From: Symsagittifera roscoffensis
Lineage: Eukaryota > Xenacoelomorpha > Acoela > Convolutidae
Length of the DNA: 64,000 bases
NCBI RefSeq assembly: GCF_963678635.1
Contig: NC_087069.1
Location: 47,386,276 to 47,450,275, forward strand
Reading direction: 5' to 3'
Every line of letters begins with the position of its first letter. The first letter of the stretch is position 1. The translations under genes and the position numbers were made by a program. Shown here piece after piece: positions 1-10,789 of this stretch. The notes beneath the pieces are model-generated. The model was not told where the DNA came from. It saw only the letters and a list, made by a program, of their open reading frames with translations, and ran no database searches.

Positions 1-1995
1 GTCAAGATCAGTAAATAATAGAGTAGTTAAGTTAAGATCGAACGAAACTTATATTTCAAATAGCGGGGATTTAATCCCCCGTTTTAGTGAAAATGAGTGG
101 TGAAATATCCCCGGACAGCCCCCCCCCCCCCCCCCCAACTCGGGACCTACCCGGACGGACTTTACGAAATTTAGTGGAGTGATACTAGAGATGATTTGAC
201 CCGGGCATGCAAAAAGCCGGACCCACCCGACATCCCGGGGCCGAGTGATAACGGTTCCCGGAAGTGCAAAAGCCCTCGCTGGAAATCCTTAACTATTGGT
301 ACGATTGAGTTCATTTTAACGTATGTGTTAGCACTAGGTGAGGAAAACTTAAGTTTGAAGTTTCGGAACCCCAAGGTTACCCCGGCCCGATTTACGCCCT
401 AAACAAACAAACCCCCACCCGACTTCCGGAGGCTAATTTCGACCTCCAGTGACCCTAGGGAGCTGAAGCTTACAAATATGATAGATAGTGACATGATCTT
501 TTGTATATTAGGATGGTGACCCGATTGAGTGATATTGGCATGGGTTATTAGCACTTGGGAAAATTACCCCCTGGAGGTGTTAATAGGCAATTTGCTCAAA
601 ATAATGAGCGAGGGCATATCGATTTTGTGGCACTAATGTGTAGTATGTCCCACCCCGGTAAAAAGGTCCCTAAAAGTTTTAGTTCCCAGTTGGCCCTTCG
701 GGTGCGAATTGACCTTTTCCGGGAAAAATGATAACGGACCTTGAAAATTGAATAACTTAGGAAGTAATTGTCGGATATGGATGAAATTTGGTAGGCATGA
801 CCCTCATATGACTCCGAATCAATTGTGGGAGAATTAACTCCGGTTGACCCCGGGGTGACTTTTAATTGATCGTTTGGTTTTTAGCCGCAAAACCCTAAAT
901 TTAACACCGGAAAAGAGCTCAAATCATCTGTTTTGCAATTAGGGGGGCTAATTGACGATCTTATGGATCTGGAAACATTGATTTGCATGTATGTGGAATT
1001 GTATAGGCATTTCCCTGAAATCGGTGGAATATCTTGGCTTAATGTATAATGGTATATTGTTGAAACTATTAAGAGTGAGCTAAACAATCATTGGGTTCAA
1101 TTTGACTGGTGGAATGAACTATAAATAGAAATGCGTCAATGGCACAGAAAAGTAGTCACAAAAAAATTTAGCTAAATAGGCAAGGGAATAGGGAATTAAT
1201 TAATCTAAATGTTAGGATTGTACAGGATATTATATTGGCTTCTAGGGGATGTTTTATTGGCTCAATTGGACCCCAGTTAATGGAACGGCTTACCCCGAAG
1301 GGCAATTAAGTTGAATTTTGAATAGGTTATGTATCGGAATTTTTGGATTAAGATGAACGGCAAATTAAGTTCACAGGGATTGTATCCTAGTCATGGGAGA
1401 AGCGAAATGTTACGGGAAAACTAAATAAAATCCTTGGACATTTTGATATGTAAACATAGCTTGAATTAATTTGAAGTTGCACTTGTTATTTGCTTAGCAT
1501 AGCTTTGATTGGCATTTTGAACTTGGCATTTAAAGTAATGTGATCATGCTGGAATTAAGAACTTGAACGCTGCGTAGGAGGCAGTTAAGTAAATGTTAAG
1601 ACTTATACGGAATGTCGGATCTGTAACTAAAACTAGGAGTAAATAGACATAAGACGCGGATGTTTCGGGACGACGTTTAAGCGTCAGAACAATTTGGGCT
1701 ACAAGCTAAGGTAGTCGCTTGATTCTCAAAGTAAAGTGGGAACGCAAGCTGACGAAGACTAAGTGAGTCGCTTAGAAAAAGTTACAAAAACCTTAAAGGA
1801 ACAAATTCGTGAAAGTTGTTAATTTATCGGGTGAGGTGTTTTTTCTAGGTACTTTCGGGGATAAAGTATAGTTCAGAGGGATAACTGTGGAAAGATAGTG
1901 AAGAGTGGAATATTGATAAACTGTTGGAGGCGGTTAGTTGGTTATTAAGAATCGCAGAATCTTTTCCTTACTTGAATGATTAATTTATATTTCAG
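1..1995. other. G-rich, strand-skewed tract without a recognised gene
   Basis: This stretch differs in base composition from the rest of the window. It is richer in G+C, and G clearly exceeds C on the plus strand after about position 450. Frames are short (under 70 codons) on both strands and match no family I know. The texture resembles an untranslated or terminal part of a retroelement, but no matching repeat, primer site or protein is visible, so that is only a guess. The composition changes near 1990-2290, just before the inverted-repeat arm begins. Confidence 0.4.
119..136 (+). repeat. Poly-C run (18 bases)
   Basis: An uninterrupted run of 18 C is seen directly. Homopolymers of this length are prone to sequencing and assembly length errors. 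Confidence 0.9.
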
Positions 1996-2384
1996 CCAGT
2001 TATAGGCTACTCTGTATCTGGTTATATTCATTTCCTAATTCATACTTCTTATTGGAATTGTTGTTGCGATCGACTATTGATTGACGGGCGAGATACAGTC
2101 CAAGGAGCAAAAACCGTTTGGCAAGCAGCATAGTACAGTACAGAGCAGCCAACCACCAAATCAACCCTTTTTGGGATTGTAAGCAGTACTGGGAATCGGT
2201 TGCCCCGCTGATCAAAGGGAGCGTATTGCGGCGGTGTGAAATAGCAAGCGAGACCGGCCTAGAGATATTGTGAATTCCCCCAGTGTTTACAGAATTTTTC
2301 TGGACTTGTTTTTCGTGCAAATAAAACAAGATTTTGAGGCGACTAAAAACGTAACAGAAGTTTTTGTTAAAAAACTGCAAAAGT

Positions 2385-2560
2385 CCTGGAAGGCTAAATA
2401 GCAGGTGTTCAGAACTGGAATACAAAAAAATGTATCTTAGACCTACTGAAAATGATCCTGGATTGCTCTTGCCAGAAACTCCAGAATAGTCTTGAACTCT
2501 ATATGTTTCCGACAAAAGACCAAAAAATTAGAAAATGGTTTTTATTACGTGAAAATGAAA
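2385..2560 (+). other. Outer-arm coding-like segment, diverged relative of 3480-3735
   Basis: This piece includes a phrase reading roughly VFRTGIQK. Its counterparts on the other strand (30569-30330 and 32072-31857) keep an open frame containing LDLLTVFLDGSC and a KDLSFFLSHETKK stretch. The same pattern (CRTGMQ, then LLDFAEEFLDG, then a charged region) recurs about 1.1 kb further on at 3510. The outer arm therefore seems to contain tandemly repeated, diverged coding-like units. In this copy the frame is not open over any length. Function unknown. Confidence 0.3.
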
Positions 2561-3464
2561 CTTCAGATAAGTTCAATCTGTGAATAGGTCTGCTCGGCCG
2601 AGTATTCCAAGATGCTTTTTTCAAATAATTACTAAAAGGGATCTAATAAGATATTACACCTCATGGTTGTGTTGAATACTTTATGGTGATCATTTTTTGA
2701 CAATTTTTATAGTAATTGAGCTTACAACCCAGTATTCTGACAGTTTCTAGGAACTACGTTTTAGGAATCTGCCATGAGAGTTCAAAACAGACAATTGAAA
2801 AAAGTGGCCAGCAATTTTGCAAAATGTCTCAATTGTACAGATTGTTAAAACAAATTTGAGGGATTTTCCGCGTGAATCATATAATTTATCGACACATAGC
2901 GTGTAGAAGGATAATTTCTTAAAATGGACACAGATCCAATGATCTTAAAAAGAATTTTCTAGTTTGCATTTAAAAGTAACTCTATTGTGTTTTTTTAAAT
3001 AATAGAATGATATATCACGTCCATGGAGACTACACCTAGGTCGGGCCTGGCCAGGGAAAAACCAATCGAAGTTCTGCTGTGGACTTCCTGGAGAAGTCAT
3101 TGGTTTTAGGATTAGTGTTCAAGGAGTATTCATTATGTATCTGCAAAGTTTTAAGATACACCATCGAATAAAACGTTTGAACTAGTACAAATGTTTACTT
3201 TAGAAAATACATAGTTCTGGCCTCAAAAAAATGATTCCTAAAAATTGTGATAAACTTCTGCCATACGTAAGCTCATTAACCATTAAAAAAATGATGGCTT
3301 CACACAAAACAACCATTATAACTTTTGGTTCCTAACTAAGAAAACTTTATTCTATAACAAATTATATACAACTTATAACTTTTCTCCATGCATTTTTTTT
3401 TTTGAAAGTTTTTGTTGAGCAAAAAATAGATTTTGCGGAGACCTAAAAATGTAACAAATAAAAA

Positions 3465-3794
3465 ACAAACTTTTGAGTTTTTTCGAATTTCCTGAAAGCT
3501 ACCGAGCAAGTGTGCAGAACTGGTATGCAAAGATTGTTTTTTTTGTTAGATTTTGCGGAAGAGTTCCTGGATGGCTTTTACCATCCAGAAGGTTTTTCTG
3601 GCTATGTAACACGGCGCAATGAAGAAGAAAAACTGTTTTTAAATGTAGAAGTGAAATGTAAAAACAAATCCGAATGGAGGGGGATGTCACAAATGAAACA
3701 AGTTCAGAGTTTTCTTATGTTTGTGAAGATGCGTCTTAAGAAAAAATTTAAACAGTCAAACCCAGGCTTGGAACTTTTTTGTTGCAAGTTTTAA
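3465..3794 (+). CDS. Unrecognised ORF overlapping a perfectly conserved arm block
   Basis: The frame is open from before 3510 to a stop at 3794, giving 94 residues from the first in-frame start-like codon (TTG or TGC context, no ATG at the start). It encodes CRTGMQ, LLDFAEEFLDG, then the charged stretch YVTRRNEEEKLFLNVEV and the phrase KNKSEWRGMSQMKQVQSFL. The mirror ORF on the other arm is 29477-29133, and the central 45 or so residues are identical between them. No domain is recognised. It could be an exon of an unknown gene, since it lacks a clear start, or an old coding piece within a transposable unit. Perfect identity may reflect gene conversion rather than selection. Confidence 0.25.
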
Positions 3795-4630
3795 AAAATT
3801 TTAGCTGTTTTTTCAAAAACTAGATTTTCCAGAGTAAGACTAAATTTTTTGTAATTGAATGAAAGTTTTCATTCATTATAAGGCTAAAACGCTTGTTTTA
3901 CTTGCTCGAAAATAGACTATAACTCAAAAAAATTCAATTTGGTTTGCTCGACAAGCGGATATTTTTTTGAATTTTTTTTCGAATCCTGACTAAAATGATC
4001 CTTGAAAAAGGCCCTTGAAAGATGTTTAGCTACTTGACGCTTTTTTAAATTAATTTTCATCCAATTTTTGTCACACGTTCATTCTCTACAATTTACAAAC
4101 CTGCAAAGCGAAAACAAAATAGAGAAAGCAAAACTGTTTTTCAGGTCTAGAAGTGAAATTTAAGTACACTTTTTTATTTAAGGGGCGCGTCACAAAACAA
4201 ACAAGTTCGAAACAATTATGTCCGTAAATAGGTATTTTCTGCTGAGTATCTGAATAATCGTCCTGTGAACAAAGATAATCCGGAGAAAACAGTCAAATAC
4301 CCGTTTTCAATACGTTTTTATTTTCGCAATAGTAAGCAAATTTCAGCTTCTACAATTTTCTAAAATTATTTTTACCGGAGAAAGAATTTCTTCTTCCTGA
4401 AAAGAAATTTTATTCTTTCTAAAACCTTTTAGCTTCATTTACTCGATCGCAAATGGATGAAAACTCTAAAAGTGTATACCCATTATTGTCCTCCACGCCG
4501 GGTACAATTTTTGAAATCTATTTCTAAACACTACTGAAAAGATTCTAATAAGATATCAGACCTAATAATTCTCATTGATCCTTTTTGTTGCAATTACTTT
4601 TTCAAACGAGCGTTTTGACTGTTTCATTCT

Positions 4631-5199
4631 CTACTCTACTTTCGTTTTAGGACACTGCCACAAGAGATCAAAATAAAGATCCAAATCTAAGTGGTTTTTA
4701 TTTTTGCGATTTAAGCGTTTCAGAAGTTTTAAAAACTTTTCTAGAAATTTTTGCATAGAGTGAACTTGCTCAAGCTTCGGAAAAACTCTCTTGACAAAAT
4801 ATCGGCCAAGAAAACCATACATTGCATTATGAACCATACAGGCGTTATGCATCAACTGCATTTGTCTTGTCCTCAAACAGCCAGAACATATCATTGATAG
4901 CCGTGCTTTAAAGACCATTCAACTGAGGAGTAGAAATACAATACCTTTACTCCGCTTTTTAACCTTCGAATATTCTTATAAACCTGAACTAACAAGAGCT
5001 TACAAAAAAAATTTGAGCTTCCAGAAAAACATAGATGTAAATTAATGCCTACAAACAACGCGATTTTGTAGGCGAATAAACATTCCATGCTACAAGATTT
5101 CTTGCGGCTGACAGCAATAATCATTGAACTTTTATCTAATACAGCTATCATAGCCAAAAAGCAAAGTGAAAAACTCCCAGATGTTTCACATTTCCTCAA
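4631..5199 (-). CDS. Pair of overlapping unrecognised ORFs in the left arm
   Basis: Two minus-strand frames overlap by 28 bases: 5199-4891 (102 residues) and 4918-4631 (95 residues). The first has a hydrophobic, Cys-containing middle (around LFVGINLHLCFSGSSNF) and ends in EWSLKHGYQ. The second reads VFKARLSMICSGCLR, then KLEQVHSMQKFLEKFLKLLK, which is helix-like. The mirror arm has the same pair at 27775-28274. About 14% of the residues differ between arms in the first frame, with no sign of protein-level constraint. They may be fossils of one former coding region or chance frames. No family recognised. Confidence 0.2.
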
Positions 5200-5648
5200 A
5201 GCTAGATGGTTGAAAATACTTGAAATCCAGGGAAAAAATGATGTTCAAAAGAAGTGAAGTAGTGACAAACATAAATTGAGTTGTTCCGAGTTTCGTTGAA
5301 ATTTACTAAGTATTTGTGCTCTGGTTGGTTTTTTCTCTAAACACAATTCAAGTTTTTAATTAGCTATTTTGAGGGGGTTTTTCAAACAAATCAAAACGTT
5401 TTTTACCGTAATTTAAAGAGATATGTTACCTATGATAGTGCTTTTAAAAAATTCAGTGGGTGAAAAAAATGCAAATTTGATCTTTTTGGGACAACTAATG
5501 CGCAAAATTTTTTGTGCTGTTAACGCGTTAGCGAGATTTATTCCGTCTTAGAAATCGTTTCAAATAGAATTGAGGATTGTTTTTTGATAAAAGTGATACT
5601 TATTTATTGCGAATTATATAACTTTGTGAACACATAGCGTGGGGGTGG

Positions 5649-5939
5649 ATGATTTGTCTAAAAAAATCTCAAAGCCATTTCAAAATTTTTTTCATTTTTT
5701 TTGAAAATGATATCATCTTTTTCAAAGCTGGATGCTTTTTGTTCATCCTGAAAAGTCAGTCGGAGCATTTGGGGCAGCGCCTCGATACTCGTAGTCTAAT
5801 CTTTGTTAAAGTTGTCAAAATTAATGTGGTAGAACGAATAATGGATGAGCGCTTAAGCTTCAAGGCTTTCCAGTCTTTTGTATCGAAGATAATAAACAGC
5901 ACGAGAATTTTTGCGAGACTGATCCTGAGTCGCGTGTGA
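5649..5939 (+). CDS. Unrecognised ORF covering the 207 bp perfectly conserved block
   Basis: This 96-residue frame ends at a TGA at 5937-5939. Its C-terminal two thirds (from SEHLGQRLDTRSLIFVKVV to FARLILSRV) are encoded by 5731-5937, which is identical base for base to the other arm (27199-26993). The minus strand is also open here (6010-5756), so the coding strand is not certain. Plus is preferred because it matches the direction of the other conserved ORF at 3510. The sequence is basic and helix-rich with no recognised motif. The start is doubtful because the N-terminal part is low-complexity Phe/Lys. Confidence 0.25.
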   Translation: MICLKKSQSHFKIFFIFFENDIIFFKAGCFLFILKSQSEHLGQRLDTRSLIFVKVVKINVVERIMDERLSFKAFQSFVSKIINSTRIFARLILSRV

Positions 5940-6378
5940 TGCAAAAGGACTGGCCCAAAATTAGTTAGTTCTAATTGCCCACCAGCTTTGAATTCGTAGT
6001 TTATTCCCATACTGAATCAGTTTTGCAAAAAGCATTTCAATGCAAGAACAAATTAATATAAACTGTCATTGGCTGCCTCAAATAACTCTTCTGCCGCTTC
6101 TGATAGTCTGCAAGGCTTTTTAAAGTCTGCATTAAAATGTTTTCAAAAATAATCAACTATCATGAAGATCAATATTAGTAATTTGCGCACCAGTAAGGCT
6201 GGGGGAAGGGGATGGGCAGGGCCCGAAAAAGAGCAGGAGCAAAAAAAATTATCTTGTTGAATAATGATTGTTCGACTATAGGCACGAGCATGAAAGTTTT
6301 TCAGCATCATAAACTATGTCTTAAAACACATGGGTTGTTCAAGTTTTGCCTCAATATATGTTATATGACTCATCAAGA

Positions 6379-7313
6379 TCAACTTAAATCATCTTAAATC
6401 TCATTTTCTGTTTGTTTTTTGACCATGTTTAGGAAATAAAAGTTGCTCAGCATCGTAAACTTTGGCTGAAAATGTAGGCTTTGTTCAAGTTTTGTCTCAT
6501 CATTTGTGGTAAATTTAACCAAAATCAGGTTACATTGCCTCATATATCAATAAAATTAATTCGTTGAACACAAGCTTTTTAACAAAAACTGCCCACCATC
6601 AAAAACCATGTTAAACATGCATTATTAAAAAATTATTCACTGTTCAAATTTTGCCTCAACAAATGTAGTATGACTTATCAAGGTCATGTTCTCTTATCCT
6701 GTAACTCATTAGTTGTTAATTTTTTGACCATTGCTATGAACATATAAACTGCTCATCTTTTAAACGTATGTCTTAGAAAATCAGCATTGTTCAAAATTTC
6801 AAGTCATAATTTTATCTCACTTCTACATAACCACTAGCTCAGCAACAAAAACAAGATTAACTTGAATCATCTTAAATCTCGTTTTCTGTTTGTTTTTTGA
6901 CCATGTTTAGGAAATAAAAGTTGCTCAGCATCGTAAACTTTGGCTGAAAATGTAGGCTTTGTTCAAATTTTGTCTCCTCATTCGTGGTAAATTTAATCAA
7001 AATCAGGTTACATTGCCTCATATATCAATAAAAATTAATTCGTTGAACTCAGGCTTTTTAACAAAAACTGCCCATCATCAAAAATCATGTTAAACATGCA
7101 TTATTAAAAAATTATTCACTGTTCAAATTTTGCCTCAACAAATGTAGTATGACTTATCAAGGTCATGTTCTCTTATCCTGTAACTCATTAGTTGTTAATT
7201 TTTCGACCATTGCTGATTTTTTGACCATTGTCTTAGAAAATCAGCATTGTTCAAAATTTCAAGTCATAATTTTATCTCACTTCTACATAACCACTAGCTC
7301 AGCAACAAAAACA
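6379..7313 (+). repeat. Tandem duplication, unit about 478 bp, left arm only
   Basis: The segment from about 6379 to 6855 is repeated from about 6857 to 7313 at roughly 95% identity. For example, the GACTTATCAAGGTCATG phrase occurs at 6672 and again at 7151. The second copy lacks about 20 bases near 7215. The right arm has only one copy (about 26560-26100), so the duplication arose after the arms formed. Confidence 0.85.
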
Positions 7314-9200
7314 TATTTCAAAAAAAAGTTCTCATTAATTTTTGCCTCATTGCATCTAGTATGGCTCATCAAAATCATTTTACTTCCTCCTCCGTAATCT
7401 CAGGGACTATCAAGTTTTCTACCAAAGATGTGATAAAAAAAATGTCAGCATCAAAAAATTTGTTTGCGAAGTTACAATGTCGTTGTTTGATTGATCTTAT
7501 GCACTATTATTCATCAAGCACATGTTACTTCATCTGCTCTCTCAAAGATTCGGAACAAAAAAGTTTACTAAAAAACTGATCAGCAAGAAAAACCATGCCG
7601 GGAAAAAAAGATTCTTATGTATTTTTCCTAAATCTGTTTAGTATGACTCAGAAAGGTCAAATTGTTTGCTAAATTACTATTAAAATGTTTTCAGCATACA
7701 AATATGAGCAAAAATTTGCTGAATTTTGTAAACGTTTATTAAAAGAGTAAATTGGTCGTTTTATGCGTCAACATATTTGATATGGCTCATCTAGGTCACT
7801 TTACATCAATTTTTTAGTCATTTAATTTTGATAATTGACCATAAATATGAATAGAAAAGGAAATAGAAAAGGAAAGTATTATTCTGAGGTTTTTTTACAA
7901 AAGTAAACTTTCTGTAAATATAATTTAGGCTAATTTAAATCATCTTACAAAATTTAAAAGCTCATTTTTTTGCTGATCAAGCCATTGAAAATCAAAAGTT
8001 CTCAGCCTCAAATATTATGTTAAAAACAATGTGCTTTACTAAATTTTTCGATATTGTTGCAAGGTGTGACTCATTAAAGTCATTCAACTTTTTTTGCTTT
8101 TGCAGTGAGTTTTGAAACTTTGAACTAACGCGAGTGACCTTCTTGACTATTTAATCAATTTTGGATTTTGTGATCAAAAAGTAAAACAGATATGATTACT
8201 TTTGAACTGAGCATTTTCTGTTTTTTCATCTCAAGGAAACAAAAACTCCACCTCAATAATTGCTGTTTTTTAGTTTCGACTCTATCTGAATGAAAAGTTG
8301 AAAATGTAAAGAATTAATTAGTCAATGTTTAATCACAGTTGAAAAAATCTCGTCTGTTTTTTTTTGTAAACTTATAACAAATGAACATAATCAAAAAAAG
8401 AAAAAACTTGGGCGATTTAAATTGTTATTGTCGGAATTAAATTTTTGCCTCATTGTGTGTAATATAGCTCATCAAGACCATTTTACCTACTCCTCTGCAA
8501 TCTCAGTACTATCAAGTTTTCTACCACCAAAAAGATGAAAAAAAGCTCAGCATCAAAAAGTTTGTATGAGAAATTACCTTGTCGTTGTTTGCTTGATATT
8601 ATGTATTATGGTTCATCAAGCCCCAATTACTTCATCTGGTCTCTCAAAGATTATTGATATTCGAAACAAAAAAGTGTAATAAAAAAACTGATCAGCAAGA
8701 AAAACCATGTCGGTAAAAAAAATTTTTGTGTATTTTGCTTAAAAAAATACAGTTTGACTCATAAAAGTCAAATTGTTTGCTAGTTTTTTTTTAAAAGGTT
8801 TTCAGCATTCAAAAACGAACAAAAATTTGATCAATTTTTTGAACGTTAATTAAAACAGTAAATTGGTCGTTTTTTGCGTCATCATTTTTGATACGGCTTA
8901 TCTTGGTCATTTTATCTCATTTTTTAAGTAATTTATTTTTGATCTTTGACCAAAATTATGAATAGAAAAGGGAATAGCTTCAAGTTGTATTCTGAGAACT
9001 ATTACAACAGTAAATTTTCTGTAAAAATAAATTGGACACAATTAAATTATCTTATAAAATTTCTGAAACCATTTATTATTGCTGACCAAGCCATTGAAAA
9101 TCAAAAGTTCTCAGCCTGAAATAACATGTTAAAAACAGTCTGCGTTATTAAATTTTTCGATCTTGTTGTAACTCATGAAAGTCATTCAAAGTTTTTTAAT
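7140..9200 (+). repeat. Degenerate tandem array, period about 140 bp
   Basis: A box resembling CTCATCAAGGTCA recurs at about 7153, 7370, 7510, 7642, 7783, 7930 and 8068, then at 8467, 8609, 8757, 8895 and 9170. The common spacing is 132-148 bp. Companion phrases also recur in order: a TTTTGCCTCA phrase, a TTTGACCAT phrase and a CTCAGCATCAAAA phrase. Copies are strongly diverged, so the array is old. The mirror arm has the same array at about 24200-26320. No long protein frame runs through it. Confidence 0.6.
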
Positions 9201-9243
9201 ATGGCATTGAGTTTTGAAACTTTGAGCCTACGTGAGTGACCTT

Positions 9244-9411
9244 CTTGGCTATTTAATCAATTATGGATATTGGAAAATAGTACAAGGGGGAGACCCTTTG
9301 GGTCGGGAGAGGGTCAAATCACTGACGGAAGAAGAAGGGCGTCCACCACCATCCACCCCTCCTCCCGCTAAGTCCGCAACTGCTTGGCTATTTGATCAAA
9401 TATAGATTTTG
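9244..9411 (+). mobile_element. SINE-like GC-rich insertion flanked by 29 bp direct repeats (copy 1)
   Basis: A 110 bp GC-rich block (9273-9382) sits in very AT-rich surroundings. It is flanked by two 29 bp near-identical direct repeats (9244-9272 and 9383-9411) beginning CTTGGCTATTT. A related stretch without the block exists at about 21776, where the flanking sequence occurs once. This marks the block as an insertion. A phrase close to the Pol III B box (GGTCAAATC here, GGTCGAATCC in copy 2) suggests tRNA ancestry. No convincing A box or A-rich tail is seen, so the class is uncertain. Confidence 0.5.
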
Positions 9412-10150
9412 TGACCAAAAAGTATAAAAGATTTGATTACTTTTAAAATGAGTTTTCTGTAACTTTTATATCTTAATTAAACAAACACCACGCCTCAATA
9501 ATTGCTGTTTTTCAGTTTCAGCATTATCATGAAAACAACTCTGATTGAAAAGTTGAAAATGAAAAGTAAGAATCAGTAAAAGTTAAATCACAGTTGAAAA
9601 CAAGGATGACGAAGGAACATAAGCAAAAAAAAATTAACTAGCGCGATTTGAATTTTTTTATCGGTAAACATCATCTTCAGTATTCAAATTGTAAAAAATG
9701 TCAAATAGCCGTTCTACAGTGGATTCTGATTTTAGCGTTGTTGAAAACTGAAAGCAAACAAAAAAGTGCCTTTGTTTTTAGCTTTACAAAACAAACCCTA
9801 CAGTAAAAGTTGGAAGTAAATAGCAAGGTTACACTCATGATTTGGATGACCAAAACCAAATAAAAATCAACAAACTATAAAACTTGAAACTTTTTTTTCT
9901 CGAGTCTTTTCTACTTTGTAGCCTTCAAAAATTGGCAATCCAAAATGCTGCTAAAAGATTACATTTTCTGTTGCTGCCTGAACTAGACAGCATGATGATA
10001 ATGCTTTTTTGAACAGAAAATAGCAACACATGTGCAAATACAGCAATTTTTTTATTCAGTTTAAAAATCTGAAGTCCATTTTTGAATTAAAACAATTAAT
10101 TCGATTTTGTATAATTCAATCAAAATAGTTTAAATGAGCCAGAAATAACA

Positions 10151-10789
10151 GTGAAAAAAAACTGCAAAAACTTAGGAAACCAGGTTGTGTGCTTTGGCTT
10201 ACCTGGAACAAACTATTTTGTTTGATAAACATCACTCGACAATTCACGAATAATCCAATAGTTCTATGAATTTTTCTGGTTTTCTTCTTCTAATATAAAT
10301 CGTGTAATTTTTCCGACAATCGTTAATCTTTGAAAATCAGACAAAACCTGTGAATTTCAAACTTTTGGCAAAAGAAAATAATTGAAGATTTTATTGATAC
10401 CTGGTTGCTGTGAGCATATGCACCCTTTTTCATTTTTCTTATCCTGACAAAGGTTACAATCATCGCGTCGAAACACCTTCATCTAAATGACTTCCTGTCG
10501 ATCAGTCTACTTCAAACTTATCCGAAAGGAAATTACATAAAATATCTCAACTCGATTAGACAGATATGAATCGATCGATGGCATAAGAACGATGCTCCAT
10601 CTCTGGTCTATTGAACTGTAGAAGATGAAAGATTTTCAGTTTAACCTTTGGAACAGATTTGTGACATTTTTGGTGAACGGTATATTTTTTCAATAGTAAT
10701 TTACTTCTAGAGGAATTCTCAAACTTCTTTGCTTCTCTTCAATTTATTTTTGACTTTATTTGTTGTGGGAACTGAAAAAATCATCATAT
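10151..10789. other. Inner spacer without recognised gene
   Basis: The first part, to about 10335, continues the repeat shared with 22712-22900 near the N gap. From about 10380 to 10790 the sequence has no visible relative elsewhere in the window and no long frame. It includes ordinary AT-rich DNA with moderate GC near 10450-10560. Confidence 0.5.

Larger units (their letters stand above)
2290..10150 (+). repeat. Left arm of a giant imperfect inverted repeat
   Basis: Read left to right, this segment matches the reverse complement of 30625-23102 nearly throughout. Examples are the block around 3000-3330 against 29900-29580, and 5500-6300 against 27450-26660. Identity varies from roughly 85-90% in the outermost part to about 97% at 5.5-6.3 kb. 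Two blocks, 3596-3735 and 5731-5937, are identical to the other arm at every base. This arm also carries a 478 bp tandem duplication and an internal loss of roughly 170 bp near 9700 relative to the other arm. No transposase is recognised. It could be a fold-back element, a rearranged segmental duplication, or a decayed unknown element. Confidence 0.85.

Noticed and set aside
196-402. Pro/Arg-rich small frame in the left-edge tract
   Set aside because: Both strands are open here and the composition reflects GC content; no supporting motif.
2000-2515. 171-residue minus-strand frame
   Set aside because: It crosses the boundary between unrelated flank and the repeat arm, and its translation has no domain or conservation in the other arm.
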